Positions 1 through 8,833 of a stretch of 64,000 bases of DNA are shown piece by piece. Where the stretch lies: assembly GCA_965205385.1 (NCBI GenBank), contig CBDBGS010000008.1:930001-994000 (forward strand), in the 5' to 3' direction. Both the position numbers and the translations under genes were made by a program. The stretch's first letter is position 1. The number at the start of each line of letters is the position of its first letter. The notes beneath the pieces were generated by a model. It was not told the DNA's origin. It saw only the letters and a program-made list of their open reading frames with translations, and did no database searches. The DNA is from CATOSP01 sp965205385. Its GTDB lineage: Bacteria; Chloroflexota; Dehalococcoidia; Lucifugimonadales; UBA3495.

Positions 1-210
1 TGGGGTGTACGAATTCTTTGGTTCATTTGTTGTGCGGTCCTGTTCTAATATCAATTCAGCGAATGGTTGGTGGTGGCGTGTATTTTGATACTTGATTCTC
101 GATTCGTCCACTCCTTACGGCGGAGGCAGGCGGTTGGACCCCATCGCCGGACAAATCCCTATACAATGGCTGGCACACTGGGGGATTGAACACAGGAAGG
201 GATGGCAGGA

Positions 211-594
211 ATGACGACGATCTTACTCGTCGGAGCCGGTGGGTTCGCCGGCTCGGTCCTTAGATTCTTGCTGAACCGGGAAGTGCAGCAGCTACTACCC
301 GCTGTGACGGCGTTCCCCTACGGTATTCTGTTCGTGAACGTCGCTGGTTGCTTTATTATCGGTGTGCTTGGAGGGTTGGGGTCGGCGCACGGGGTGTTGG
401 GCCCGAACAGCGGAGCCAGGGCTTTACTTTTCGTCGGGTTCCTGGGAGGGTTTACGACGTTCTCAGCCTTCGGCTACGATACTCTAACCCTGTTTCGTGA
501 TGGCGCGCTTATGCTTGCCTTGGCCAATGTTGCCCTGCAAATCGTCTTGGGTCTTGGGGCCGTGTGGGCAGGTTACAGGCTGGGTCTGTTGTAG
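211..594 (+). CDS. crcB: CrcB/Fluc fluoride ion channel
   Basis: Small inner-membrane fluoride exporter of about 127 residues, the usual CrcB length. Four hydrophobic segments are visible. The family signature GGFTTFSAFGYDT lies at about residues 76-88, and an N-terminal GGFAGSVLRFLLN segment matches the first CrcB helix. Fluc channels act as dual-topology dimers that lower cytoplasmic fluoride. An upstream ATG at 202 is in frame, but GGAAGG at 195-200 lies only one base before it, so the ATG at 211 is the better start. I see no fluoride riboswitch upstream. Only one crcB copy is present. Confidence 0.93.
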   Translation: MTTILLVGAGGFAGSVLRFLLNREVQQLLPAVTAFPYGILFVNVAGCFIIGVLGGLGSAHGVLGPNSGARALLFVGFLGGFTTFSAFGYDTLTLFRDGALMLALANVALQIVLGLGAVWAGYRLGLL

Positions 595-642
595 AGCGCG
601 GAATTGGCGCTACATATCGGCTTGCCGCGACCCTCCGGCCGG

Positions 643-2178
643 TCAATTCAGAATGACGGGCGCACCCACTATCTCTTCGAGTTCGCTTGGTGGCACAACG
701 ATGAACCTGACTGAATTGCCGGTTTCGTCTTGGCCAAGCACTTCCCGCGCCTCGACGGTTTGAAATCTAAAGTTTCCTTCCATTATTGACGGCCAATGGT
801 ATCGGTCGAACAATCCGGGAGCCGCGATGCTGTGTTGCTTGTTTTGATGCGAGGCCAGCACCAGGAGCGCGACGGAATTCGTTGGAAGATAGACTTCATC
901 CAAGAATGTCCCAGCCCCGGAGATCGGATGGTTCTGGCGGTCAACGTATGAGAATTCCCATGACGCGTCCCCGTCCCTGATCGTGATCTCGACCGAGATT
1001 TTGACGTTGAAGGCTGGTAACGGCGTTCGCTTAGGACGAGGCGGCGGGGTCGTTGTAGGGGGAGGAATACATGTTGCGGCCGGCCCCTGAACCTGTGCCA
1101 GTGGCGTAGCCCGTACTTGGGTGGCGGTGGGTGTGGGCATAGGGCGGGCGGTAGCCGCAGGGGCGGCGGTTGCCGACGCTGCCGTGGGCAACGGCGGCAC
1201 TGTCGGTTGATACACCGGAGTTGGTTGGACCCCCTGAGTTGGTTGAGCCGTAGCAGTTGGTTCAGAAGCGGGAGCCCCGAGGCCAAAATCCGCAGGGTCA
1301 ATGTCACAAGTGCGCAAAGCATTCAACAACACTGGCATGGGAGCCTCGTCCCTTTTGGGATTGAGTAAAGTTGTCAGGCCGGTCGCGCCCAAGTCGTCGA
1401 ACACACACGACAACGGTTTATATGCGGCGACCGACATTCCGGCGTAGCCGACTGCCGCCACGAACGGGAGGCATGTCAAAGTGGCGGCTTTCATCACCTC
1501 CGTGCTCAGGTCCAGAGGCAGTGCATCCTTCGAACGACTGGGCTGTGCTTTCGGGTCGAGCCAGCCCAGCCACAAAGGCGTCGTGTCCAAGTGGGCGAAC
1601 CTGTGGGACACGCAAGCGGATGCTTCTGGGCTCAGGGTCTAGATGTTACTCCGCAATTCGAAGGTTACCAATATGGAGGTCACTGTGACATGGTCCATCC
1701 AGTCCAGGAATGTCCGGGCTTCCGCCACAGGGACTAACTCATAGTTATCCAGAATGTTGGCTATGCGGTCTTGAGTGAAATTGCTCCGCAGGCATTCCCG
1801 TTCGTCCTTGGGAACCTGATCCAGGAACGCTTTTGCGTCTTGCATGTTGAGCGGATGCAGCGGCTACGGTTCCGGGGTCGGCGTCGGAGTGAGTCCGCGC
1901 CGAGCTTGCGAAGCGCCAGCCGGAGCCGGTTGGTTGCCTGGAGTAGGCGCGGGTCGAAGGGTTCCGGACCCTTCTGGGCCAGTGGTTTCAGTCGGCGGCA
2001 ATGGATTTCCCGGACCGGTCGCAGGTTGAACGTTATTGGTGTCTGCGGATGATATGGACTCGGTCGGCGGCGTCCCATAGCCACAAGCTACAATTGCCAG
2101 AATGGCGAACATGGCCACAAGCAAGAGCCGGACCGGAGGCCATTGCTTCAATATTTGGTCCGAGGCGATTCGTATCAT
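643..2178 (-). pseudogene. Lipoprotein with small repeat domains and cupredoxin-like C-terminus, broken by two TAG codons
   Basis: One frame of 512 codons runs from ATG at 2178 to TGA at 643-645 but is interrupted by TAG at 1864-1866 and 1639-1641. It starts with a lipoprotein signal (hydrophobic run ending LAIVAC, Cys32) and a Pro/Thr-rich linker ending TPTPTPEP. After the first TAG comes a Cys-containing helical module (KDERECLRSNFTQDRIANIL). The second TAG directly precedes a similar module (LSPEASACVSHRFAHLD). A second Thr/Pro linker follows, then a C-terminal domain (WEFSYVDRQN, LPTNSVALLVLASHQNKQHS) resembling the cytochrome oxidase subunit II cupredoxin fold without the CuA ligand cluster. 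Because the domains continue across both stops, I read this as one decayed gene. Separate expression of the 643-1611 part cannot be excluded. Confidence 0.62.
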
Positions 2179-2250
2179 TCCTACAGAGGGACACTGCCCG
2201 CCCCGCTCTTCGGAGTACCTGGGGAAACGGATGTTATCGTGTCCTTAATG

Positions 2251-3024
2251 TTAATATTTCCACTGAGGCCGACGCTTCTGCAGGAAGGCTGAGATACCCT
2301 CCTGAGCGTCTTCCTTCTCCAGGTTGTCCACCATAACCGCCTGGGCCAAGCCGTAGGCGGCTGGCCGGTCCATCTCGATTTGCTGATAGAAGGCGGGTTT
2401 GCCTATGGCCAGGGTCTGGGAGCTGGCAACGCTGATTTGGCGGGCGAGTTCCATGACGGTATCGTCTAGTTCATCTTCCGGGACCACTCGGTTCACCAGA
2501 CCGGCGTCGAAGGCTTCGGCGGCGGAGATGGGTGTGCCGGTCAGCAGCATTTCCATGGCCTTCTTCGTGTTGATCGCCCTGGCCAGCGCCACGCCGGGAG
2601 TGGTGCAGAACAGGCCGATCTGGACGCCCGGCGTGGCGAACCGGGCGGACTCGGCGGCCACGGCCAGATCGCAGGTTGCCACCAACTGACAGCCCGCGGC
2701 GGTGGCCAGGCCGTGGACCTGGGCAATGACGGGCTTGGGCAACAAACGGATTGCTTCCATAACTTCGGTACAGAGGGCGAACACGGCGGTGTAGGAGTCA
2801 TGGTCCCGGTCGATCATTTCGTTCAGGTCGTGTCCCGAGCTGAAGACCGGGCCCTGGGAGCGCAGCACAACAACTCGTACCGCAGAGTCCTGTTCGAACC
2901 GCCGCAGGTAGTCCTTGAGGGTCTCCATGACCTCGGTGGAAAGGGCGTTGTGGCGTGCGGGGTTGTTCAAAGTCAGGACGGCTACGCCGCCGTCCTGATC
3001 GTAGGTGACAAGTCTATTGTCCAT
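2251..3024 (-). CDS. Enoyl-CoA hydratase/isomerase family protein, ECHDC3-like
   Basis: Crotonase-fold protein of about 257 residues. The oxyanion-hole segments SSGHDLNEM and HGLATAAGCQLVATCDL are clear. The segment IGLFCTTPGVALARAI matches the ECHDC3 subgroup, where the usual catalytic glutamates are replaced, so true hydratase activity is doubtful. AGGAG lies six bases before the ATG at 3024, which is preferred to the upstream in-frame ATG at 3045. It lies on the same strand as the VOC protein (3151-3552), about 125 bp downstream of it. Substrate is unknown; an acyl-CoA thioester is likely from the family. Confidence 0.88.
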   Translation of the reverse strand: MDNRLVTYDQDGGVAVLTLNNPARHNALSTEVMETLKDYLRRFEQDSAVRVVVLRSQGPVFSSGHDLNEMIDRDHDSYTAVFALCTEVMEAIRLLPKPVIAQVHGLATAAGCQLVATCDLAVAAESARFATPGVQIGLFCTTPGVALARAINTKKAMEMLLTGTPISAAEAFDAGLVNRVVPEDELDDTVMELARQISVASSQTLAIGKPAFYQQIEMDRPAAYGLAQAVMVDNLEKEDAQEGISAFLQKRRPQWKY

Positions 3025-3150
3025 GCTCGGCTCCTGGACCCACATATCTTACGAGAAGGAAAGGCTGGGATTTGGCCGTATTGTACCGCAACTCGCCCGC
3101 GCTCATCTCAGCTCAAGTCTGAAACGAATGGGCTGGCTTCCGGGGGATTG

Positions 3151-3552
3151 CTATCCTTCGGCTATCTGAAAGGGGACTCCAAGGGCGCTGGCGGGGCTGA
3201 TATTGGCGGTCAGGTAGCCATCGGCGCTCCGGGTGAGGCCGCCTTCGCCGCGCATCTCGTTGCCCTTCTCCGCCAGGTCTTTCGCAATTTGAGAAATATC
3301 GTCGACTCCCCAGGCCAGGTGGTATACGCCCGGGCCCTGTTCTTCAAGGAACTTGCTCATGGCCGAGTTGGGGTCCAGAGGCTCGGTGACCTCGAAATTC
3401 GTGGGGCCGACCTTGTAGATGGCGTTCTTCCTGCCCCGGTCCTCGCATACCTGCAGGCGGTCGGGTTTCATCCCGAAGTTCTGTTCCAGGTACTCCACCA
3501 TCGCGTCGCGGTCGTGTACCAGAAACCGTACGTGATGAACGAATTTGAACAT
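3151..3552 (-). CDS. VOC-superfamily (glyoxalase/methylmalonyl-CoA epimerase-like) protein
   Basis: A 133-residue protein with two beta-alpha-beta-beta-beta modules typical of vicinal oxygen chelate enzymes. Likely metal ligands are His in FVHHVRFLV near the start, Glu in NFEVTEP and His in VYHLAWGVDD. The expected fourth ligand near the C-terminus (NISPASALGVPFQI) is not obvious. The arrangement resembles methylmalonyl-CoA epimerases and uncharacterised dioxygenase-like VOC proteins. GAGAGG lies just upstream of the ATG at 3552. It may share a transcript with the crotonase downstream. Substrate not determinable. Confidence 0.85.
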   Translation of the reverse strand: MFKFVHHVRFLVHDRDAMVEYLEQNFGMKPDRLQVCEDRGRKNAIYKVGPTNFEVTEPLDPNSAMSKFLEEQGPGVYHLAWGVDDISQIAKDLAEKGNEMRGEGGLTRSADGYLTANISPASALGVPFQIAEG

Positions 3553-3594
3553 TTTGCCTCTCAGTCCTGGAAGGTTGCGGATAGTGGGCGCATT

Positions 3595-5461
3595 CTAGAA
3601 ACGTGGCCGGAAACTGGCTTCAGCCGGGTGGTCAGCTATACTTGAGCCATCAAGAAATAGCGAGGGCTTGAGCATGCTGGGAGAGCGGTCGGACCAGAGG
3701 GGCCTCTGGGAAGCAGACCGGTTGTATCTGGACCACGTGGGGCGGGACACCTTCTACGGTCTGCTGGCCTCGCTGCGGGGCCGCCTGTTCCGGGACCCCG
3801 ATTTCGCCGGGTTCTACTGCGCCGACAACGGCCGGGACAGCGTGCCGCCCAGCCTGCTGGCGACGGCGCTCCTGCTCCAGTCCCACGACAAGGTGAGCGA
3901 CGCTGAGGCCAAGGCCCGGGCCGACTTCGACATCCGGTGGAAGGTGGCCTTGGGGATTGAGGTGGAAGACCGTCCCTTCGCCAAGAGCACGCTGCAGGTG
4001 TTCCGCGCCCAGCTGATACTGCACGGCAAGGTGCGGGAGGTGTTCGAGTCCAGCCTGCGTTTGGCCCGGGAGTCGGGGTATCTGAAAGGGCGCGGGATGC
4101 GGGTGGCGTTGGACACGACCAACATCCTGGGCCGTGGCGCGGTGAAGGACACCTACAATCTGTTGGCGGACGGGATCGTCAAGCTGTTGCGGGCGCTGGC
4201 GGCAGTGGAGAAGTCCAGCGTCAAAGAATGGGCCAAGGCCCGGGGATATGAGCTGTACCTGGGTTCCAGCGTGAAGGGTGAGTCGGCCATCGACTGGAGC
4301 GACAAACGGGCGCGGCAGGCCCTGCTGGCCGAGATTGTGAGAGACGCCGACCGGTTGTTGGAGTTGTCGCGGCAGGCGCAGAGGGAATTGGGGGAGGATA
4401 GCGCTGAGCGGCAGCAGATAGTGGCGGCGGCGGAACTGCTGGGGCAGTTGCTGCTCCAGGACGTGGAGCGGACCGATGACGGAGTGAATCTCAAGGACGG
4501 GGTGAGCCGGGACCGGATGATGTCGGTGCATGACCCGGAGATGCGCCACGGCCACAAGAGCAGCAGTAGACGGTTCGACGGACACAAGGCGGCCATCGTG
4601 GTGGACACCGACTCCCAGCTGATCACCGCGGTGGAGGTATTGCCCGGCAACGCTCCGGACAACCTGGGATCGCTGGAATTGGTGGAGCAGAGCGAGGCCA
4701 ACACCGGTGTGCCGGTGGAGGAAGCCATGGGCGACGCCGCCTATGGGGATGGCGATACCAGGCAGGCCTTCGCCGATGCGGGACGCCGGTTGGTGGCCAG
4801 AGTGCCGGGACGGCCCGACCGGAAGCACTTTCCGAAAGAGGACTTCCATATTGACCTGGCCGCGGGCAGTTGCACCTGTCCCGCCGGACAGGTTACCCAC
4901 ACCATCGTGCCGGCGGGAAAGCGGACGGGTCGCACAGGGCGGGTCCACCGCTTGCAGGCCTTCCAGTTCGACGGGGCCGAATGTCGGACATGTCCACTGC
5001 GGTCCCAGTGCATCGCAGCCAAGGGGAGTAGGGGGCGGCGGGTGCTGATCCATCCCCAGGAAGCCCTGCTGCAGCAGGCCCGAGCGTTGCAGCAAAGCAC
5101 TCATTATGACGAATATCGAGTGCGCCGAGTGGTGGTGGAACACCGGTTGGCCCGGCTGGTCCAGTTGGGCATTCGCCAGTCCCGCTATTTCGGCAGGGTC
5201 AAGACCAGGTTCCAGCTGTATCTGGCTGCCACGGTAGCCAACCTGACCCTGGTGGCCGGGAAACTCGGGCGGTCGGGCCGTACCGGTGGCGGCGCAACAG
5301 GCCGCAGCGTCGTCCTCAATATTGTCCCCTTTGTTGTCGCCCATGCTGCGGCCAATTTCTGCGCGGTCCGGCTCGGACAACTGTGGTCCGTGATCCTGCT
5401 CACGTCGGCTTTATTGCCCAAATCCCCCTACCCAACCAGGACTTTTCGGCCCGGTTTCTAG
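3595..5461 (+). mobile_element. IS1182-family-like insertion sequence with 19-bp imperfect inverted repeats
   Basis: The left end CTAGAAACGTGGCCGGAAA (3595-3613) matches the complement of the right end TTTTCGGCCCGGTTTCTAG (5443-5461) at 16 of 19 positions. They enclose one transposase gene, giving an element of about 1.87 kb. The outermost CTAG is palindromic, so it could be a 4-bp target duplication instead of part of the repeat. The transposase stop codon TAG is the last three bases of the right repeat. The element lies between the VOC gene and the first copy of the repeat family and interrupts no recognisable gene. Confidence 0.75.
3674..5461 (+). CDS. IS1182-family transposase (DDE)
   Basis: Full-length transposase of about 595 residues with no frameshift, so possibly active. 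The N-terminal DUF772-like domain contains SVPPSLLATALLLQSHDKVS and ADFDIRWKVALGI. Candidate catalytic acids are Asp in MRVALDTTNILGRG, Asp in MGDAAYGDGDTRQAF and Glu in RRVVVEHRLARL, in the IS4/IS1182 arrangement. A zinc-like cluster CRTCPLRSQC precedes the final Glu region. The C-terminus is long and hydrophobic and ends inside the right inverted repeat. ATG 3674 is chosen; TTG at 3668 is also in frame. The complementary strand carries a long open frame that is a shadow of this gene. Confidence 0.93.
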   Translation: MLGERSDQRGLWEADRLYLDHVGRDTFYGLLASLRGRLFRDPDFAGFYCADNGRDSVPPSLLATALLLQSHDKVSDAEAKARADFDIRWKVALGIEVEDRPFAKSTLQVFRAQLILHGKVREVFESSLRLARESGYLKGRGMRVALDTTNILGRGAVKDTYNLLADGIVKLLRALAAVEKSSVKEWAKARGYELYLGSSVKGESAIDWSDKRARQALLAEIVRDADRLLELSRQAQRELGEDSAERQQIVAAAELLGQLLLQDVERTDDGVNLKDGVSRDRMMSVHDPEMRHGHKSSSRRFDGHKAAIVVDTDSQLITAVEVLPGNAPDNLGSLELVEQSEANTGVPVEEAMGDAAYGDGDTRQAFADAGRRLVARVPGRPDRKHFPKEDFHIDLAAGSCTCPAGQVTHTIVPAGKRTGRTGRVHRLQAFQFDGAECRTCPLRSQCIAAKGSRGRRVLIHPQEALLQQARALQQSTHYDEYRVRRVVVEHRLARLVQLGIRQSRYFGRVKTRFQLYLAATVANLTLVAGKLGRSGRTGGGATGRSVVLNIVPFVVAHAAANFCAVRLGQLWSVILLTSALLPKSPYPTRTFRPGF

Positions 5462-5498
5462 CCCTGGGCTCATGGCCAGTCAACGCAACCCGGACTGT

Positions 5499-5850
5499 GT
5501 AACTGTTCAGACTTGATGTGTCCTTCCTACTCCCAGCCCGTCATTCCGGGCTTGACCCGGAATCCAGAAACCTTCGCAACCAACAAAGGTACCTATCATT
5601 ACCATATCTGGATTCCCGCCTTCGGAGACCTTTGCGTAACCTTCCGTGATTCCGGCGAAAGCGAGAATTCAGAGTGTGCCCAGATCCGGGGGACGCCCTC
5701 ACCCTAACCCTCTCCCGGAGTGAGAGGGGATTATTCAAAGGTCTCACTTCGCGGGAATGACGGGTTGCGGCGAGACATCTTAAGAGGATTATGATAGAGA
5801 CGACCGACGTGGGATTCTGCCATTCCGCGTCATCATCTCTGAGCAGTTGC
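5499..5850 (+). repeat. Inverted-repeat element (MITE-like), copy 1, core orientation A
   Basis: Begins GTAACTGTTCAGACTTGATG and ends with the degenerate complement CATCATCTCTGAGCAGTTGC (5831-5850). Inside the left arm is GTCATTCCGGGCTTGACCCG; the right arm carries CGCGGGAATGACGGG. A 121-bp core (5625-5745) is bounded by GAGACCTTTG and CAAAGGTCTC. No protein is encoded. It lies 37 bp beyond the IS1182-type element, but the termini are unrelated to that IS. This copy has the most degenerate right end of the five. Confidence 0.85.
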
Positions 5851-6267
5851 CTGACTGTGCGTATGACCGGCCAGGGCAATTGCGTCTTAATTTCAGGGAG
5901 ACATGGTTGGACATAAGAAAGCGTCCTGCGGGTACCCTGACAAGAGAACTACGCGGACGCAGTCTACGGGCGTGAGGATGCGACCACTTTCGGGCGCCCT
6001 GAGGCTGAGGTTTTTGTTTTGTGTCGCATTGTGTCGCATTTTGTGGCACTGACCCTGGGCGGCGGGTTGGCGATCTGGACCGAGGCTGAATCTTGGCAAT
6101 AAGCAATGAATATGGTAACGCGTGGTTACCGCAGGTGGGAAGGGCGGGGTGTCAGCAGTCTAATTCAAGACGCGATCGCCCTGGGTCACCGGCCCTACGG
6201 CTGGAATTACGCGCGGGCGTGGTCTAAACTCACGGTGCGGGCATCCCAGTATTGGCAGGTGAAGGCT
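5851..6267. other. Intergenic region without a recognisable gene
   Basis: About 400 bp between the first repeat copy and the small amidase partner. I see no supported gene. A perfect tandem duplication of GTGTCGCATT occurs at 6021-6040. Short minus-strand frames here read MRHNATQNK-like strings, but they lack a start and any conserved domain. An in-frame extension of the next gene back to 6106 is not supported by a ribosome binding site. Confidence 0.5.
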
Positions 6268-6462
6268 ATGGCCATAAGCGTGGACACGCTCAAGGCGATG
6301 ATCAGGGACTTCCACGGGTTGGAGATCTCCGACGAGGAGTTCGAGTTGGTGCTGCCGGCAATCGAGGGATACCTTGCCGAAGTGGAGAAGCTGAAGGACC
6401 TGGACCTCTCAAACGTGTTGTCCTCCCGTTTGTTGCGAGCCAAAGAAGGGGGTGAATCATAA
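6268..6462 (+). CDS. Small amidase partner protein (AtzG/GatC-like)
   Basis: A 64-residue helical protein (MAISVDTLKAMIRDFHGL start) encoded directly before an amidase; the stop TAA and the amidase ATG share one base (TAATG), so translation is coupled. Size, helical character and position match the small AtzG/DUF4089-like or GatC-like subunits that pair with amidase-signature enzymes. The start at 6268 has a GGTGAAGG stretch just upstream; the frame is open back to 6106 but that region is not conserved-looking. Function is inferred from context and from the second such pair at 23084-24754. Confidence 0.68.
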   Translation: MAISVDTLKAMIRDFHGLEISDEEFELVLPAIEGYLAEVEKLKDLDLSNVLSSRLLRAKEGGES

Positions 6463-7895
6463 TGGCAAACTCCGACCTCATCAGGATGACCATTTCCGAG
6501 TTGGCCCCGAAGATTCAGGCCAAGGAAATCTCTCCGGTGGAGCTAACCGAGGCAGCCTTGGAGCAGGTGGACAGACTCCAGCCAGTCTTGAATTCCTTCA
6601 TCACCATCCTGCACGACCAGGCCAGGAGCCAGGCCAGGGAGCAGGAAGCGGCCCTGATGCGGGGCGAATACCGGGGACCGCTCCACGGCATCCCAATAGG
6701 AATTAAGGACAACCTGGACACTGCGGGAATCCGGACTACGGTGGGTTCCAAGGTGTTGTCGGCGCAGGTCCCGGCGGACGACGCCCTGGCCGTGGCCAGG
6801 TGCAAACAGGCTGGGGCGGTTATCCTCGGCAAGGAAAACCTGGAAGAGTTCGCCGCCGGTTCCACCTCAAATAACTTGCACTACGGGGCGGTGCATAATC
6901 CGTGGGATCTCGACCACATCCCCGGAGGTTCAAGCGGTGGCGGAGGCGCAAACGTCGCGTCATGCGTTACATTCGCGTCCCTGGGAACGGACCTGGGAGG
7001 ATCGGTCAGGGGTCCGGCCAACTTCTGCGGGGTGGTGGGTATGAAGCAGACCTTCGGACGTGTCAGTCAGCGGGGGCTACAAGTCACCAGCAACAACGGT
7101 GACCATATTGGTCCCATGACCCGCTCCGTGGCCGATAGCGCGATCGTTTTACAAGCCATCGCCGGTTACGACCCACTGGACCCCAGCACTGTACCGGTCC
7201 CGGTGCCGGACTTCTCGGCCCGGCTTGGGGACGGTCTGGCGGGGCTGAAGATGGGTATCCCCACCGATTATTACTTCGATTTTCTGGACCCGGATACCGA
7301 AGCCGCAGTCCGCGGGGCACTTAGCGCCCTGGAGGAATTGGGCGTGGAAGTAAGGGAAGTGCCGCTCCCCAGCATGAAGTACGCCGGGGCTCTGCGTATC
7401 GCTGGGATGGCCGACAGCGTGGTGACCCATGAGCCTTTTTTGAGGGAGAACCGGGACGATTATGGGCCGACGGTCCTATACCGTACTCTGGCCGGCCAGT
7501 TCATCCTGGGACGGGACTACTCAAAGGCCATGAAGGTCCAGCGAATCATCAAAGAGGAATACGCGCAGGTGCTCCAGGAAGTGGACTTCCTGGTCACGCC
7601 GTCGTCTCCCGTTCCCGCGTGGCGTATCGACTCGGAAACGGTCAACATCGCCGGGGAAGACTATCCAGTTAGGGGCCCAGGGGCGGGGATGACCTCCAGG
7701 TGCACGAGCCCAAGCAATGCGACGGGTCTACCGGCCATGTCGGTCCCCTGTGGTTTCAGCCGGGGAGGACTTCCCATCGGTCTCCAGCTAATCGGACGTC
7801 CCTTCGAGGAGCCCTTGCTGTACCAAGTTGCCCATGCCTATGAAGATGTTTCCCCCAGCAAAGGACGCGGGCCGAGTGTGGTCAATGGGGCGTAA
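6462..7895 (+). CDS. Amidase-signature family hydrolase
   Basis: A 477-residue cytoplasmic amidase of the GatA/AtzE type. The Ser-cisSer-Lys triad is visible: Lys82 in IPIGIKDNL, the GGSSGGG loop at 155-161 and Ser181 in GTDLGGSVRGP. These enzymes hydrolyse carboxamides; the substrate here is not predictable, and the Gln-tRNA amidotransferase role is unlikely because gatB is absent nearby. It is coupled to the small upstream gene and followed after 46 bp by an alpha/beta hydrolase on the same strand, suggesting a catabolic operon. Confidence 0.93.
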   Translation: MANSDLIRMTISELAPKIQAKEISPVELTEAALEQVDRLQPVLNSFITILHDQARSQAREQEAALMRGEYRGPLHGIPIGIKDNLDTAGIRTTVGSKVLSAQVPADDALAVARCKQAGAVILGKENLEEFAAGSTSNNLHYGAVHNPWDLDHIPGGSSGGGGANVASCVTFASLGTDLGGSVRGPANFCGVVGMKQTFGRVSQRGLQVTSNNGDHIGPMTRSVADSAIVLQAIAGYDPLDPSTVPVPVPDFSARLGDGLAGLKMGIPTDYYFDFLDPDTEAAVRGALSALEELGVEVREVPLPSMKYAGALRIAGMADSVVTHEPFLRENRDDYGPTVLYRTLAGQFILGRDYSKAMKVQRIIKEEYAQVLQEVDFLVTPSSPVPAWRIDSETVNIAGEDYPVRGPGAGMTSRCTSPSNATGLPAMSVPCGFSRGGLPIGLQLIGRPFEEPLLYQVAHAYEDVSPSKGRGPSVVNGA

Positions 7896-7941
7896 GGGCT
7901 CAAGAGGATACCTGCCGCGGTAACACCAAATGGGAGCTGAC

Positions 7942-8814
7942 ATGGCCCAAGCGCCGAATGACGAATCGGTTGACATAAACGGCCTCGAATTCCATGTGCG
8001 GGACTGGGGGGGCAGCGGGCGACATATAGCGCTGCTGCACGGTCTGGCCTCAACTTGCCAGATATGGGAACAGGCCGCTCCCATTCTTGTTGGCGATTAC
8101 CGCGTGATCGCCATGGACCAGCGGGGTCATGGGCATAGCGCCAAGCCGGACCACGGCTACGACTTTTCCTCCGTTGGGAACGATTTGATGGGGCTGATCG
8201 AGGCGAAGGGCCTGGAGCAACCCATCTTGGTGGGCCATTCCTGGGGCGGCGACGTCGCGTTGGAATTCGCCGTAGCCTATCCGGGGGTGGCGAGGGGCAT
8301 TTGCCTGATAGATGGGGGGATGATCGAGCCCTCGGTCCGGTACGGGAGCCTGGTGGACGCCAGAGAACAGATGGCCCCGCCCATCATCACGGGTGTGACC
8401 CTGGAAGAGTTTGTTGAGCGAATCCGGACGCGCCGTGACCCTGCTGTTATGACGCCCGAATTCGAAGCGGTGATACTTGCTAATTTCGAGGTCCTGGAAG
8501 ATAACACCATTCGGGCTTGGCTCAGCCGGGACAACCATCTCCGGATAATCGACGCCCTATGGGACCATCACCCTCCCCAGTTGTTTCCGAAGGTCGAATG
8601 TCCGGCCCTGGTTCTCCCCGCCCGCCGGGACGATAGCCCGGAAGCCGCTGAGCGAAACGAACGGCGCGCCCAATCGGTACAGACGGCGGTGGATGCTCTG
8701 CCTAAGGGCAAGGTGGTGTGGCTGGAAGACAGCGTTCACGATGTGCCGGTCCAACGCCCGGAATTGGTGGCCGGTGTAATCAAGGAGCACATCGAATCCG
8801 GCTTCTTCGGCTAG
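7942..8814 (+). CDS. Alpha/beta hydrolase
   Basis: A 290-residue alpha/beta-hydrolase-fold enzyme. The oxyanion segment HGLASTCQIW, the MDQRGHGHS strand-loop and the nucleophile elbow VGHSWGGD are typical; the catalytic His is probably in WLEDSVHDVP. An ATG at 7930 is also in frame, but GGGAG lies five bases before the ATG at 7942. Similar to esterases, C-C bond hydrolases and haloperoxidase-like members; substrate unknown. It follows the amidase and could act on a related ester or amide. Confidence 0.88.
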   Translation: MAQAPNDESVDINGLEFHVRDWGGSGRHIALLHGLASTCQIWEQAAPILVGDYRVIAMDQRGHGHSAKPDHGYDFSSVGNDLMGLIEAKGLEQPILVGHSWGGDVALEFAVAYPGVARGICLIDGGMIEPSVRYGSLVDAREQMAPPIITGVTLEEFVERIRTRRDPAVMTPEFEAVILANFEVLEDNTIRAWLSRDNHLRIIDALWDHHPPQLFPKVECPALVLPARRDDSPEAAERNERRAQSVQTAVDALPKGKVVWLEDSVHDVPVQRPELVAGVIKEHIESGFFG

Positions 8815-8833
8815 TCAGTTCCCCTACGCCGCC

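Noticed and set aside
60..210. Possible fluoride riboswitch before crcB
   Set aside because: I looked for the crcB-motif core and pseudoknot segments and found no convincing match in the leader.
2713..3645. 310-codon plus-strand frame
   Set aside because: It lies antisense to the crotonase and VOC genes, both of which have clear domain motifs and ribosome binding sites.
3650..5380. 576-codon open frame on the minus strand
   Set aside because: It is the antisense of the transposase; its translation is low-complexity (His, Gln, Pro rich) with no domain, as expected for a shadow frame in GC-rich DNA.
5789..6106. Minus-strand frames with MRHNATQNK-like strings, possible integrase remnant
   Set aside because: No start signal, no catalytic residues and no domain beyond a short resemblance; the tandem GTGTCGCATT repeat explains part of it.
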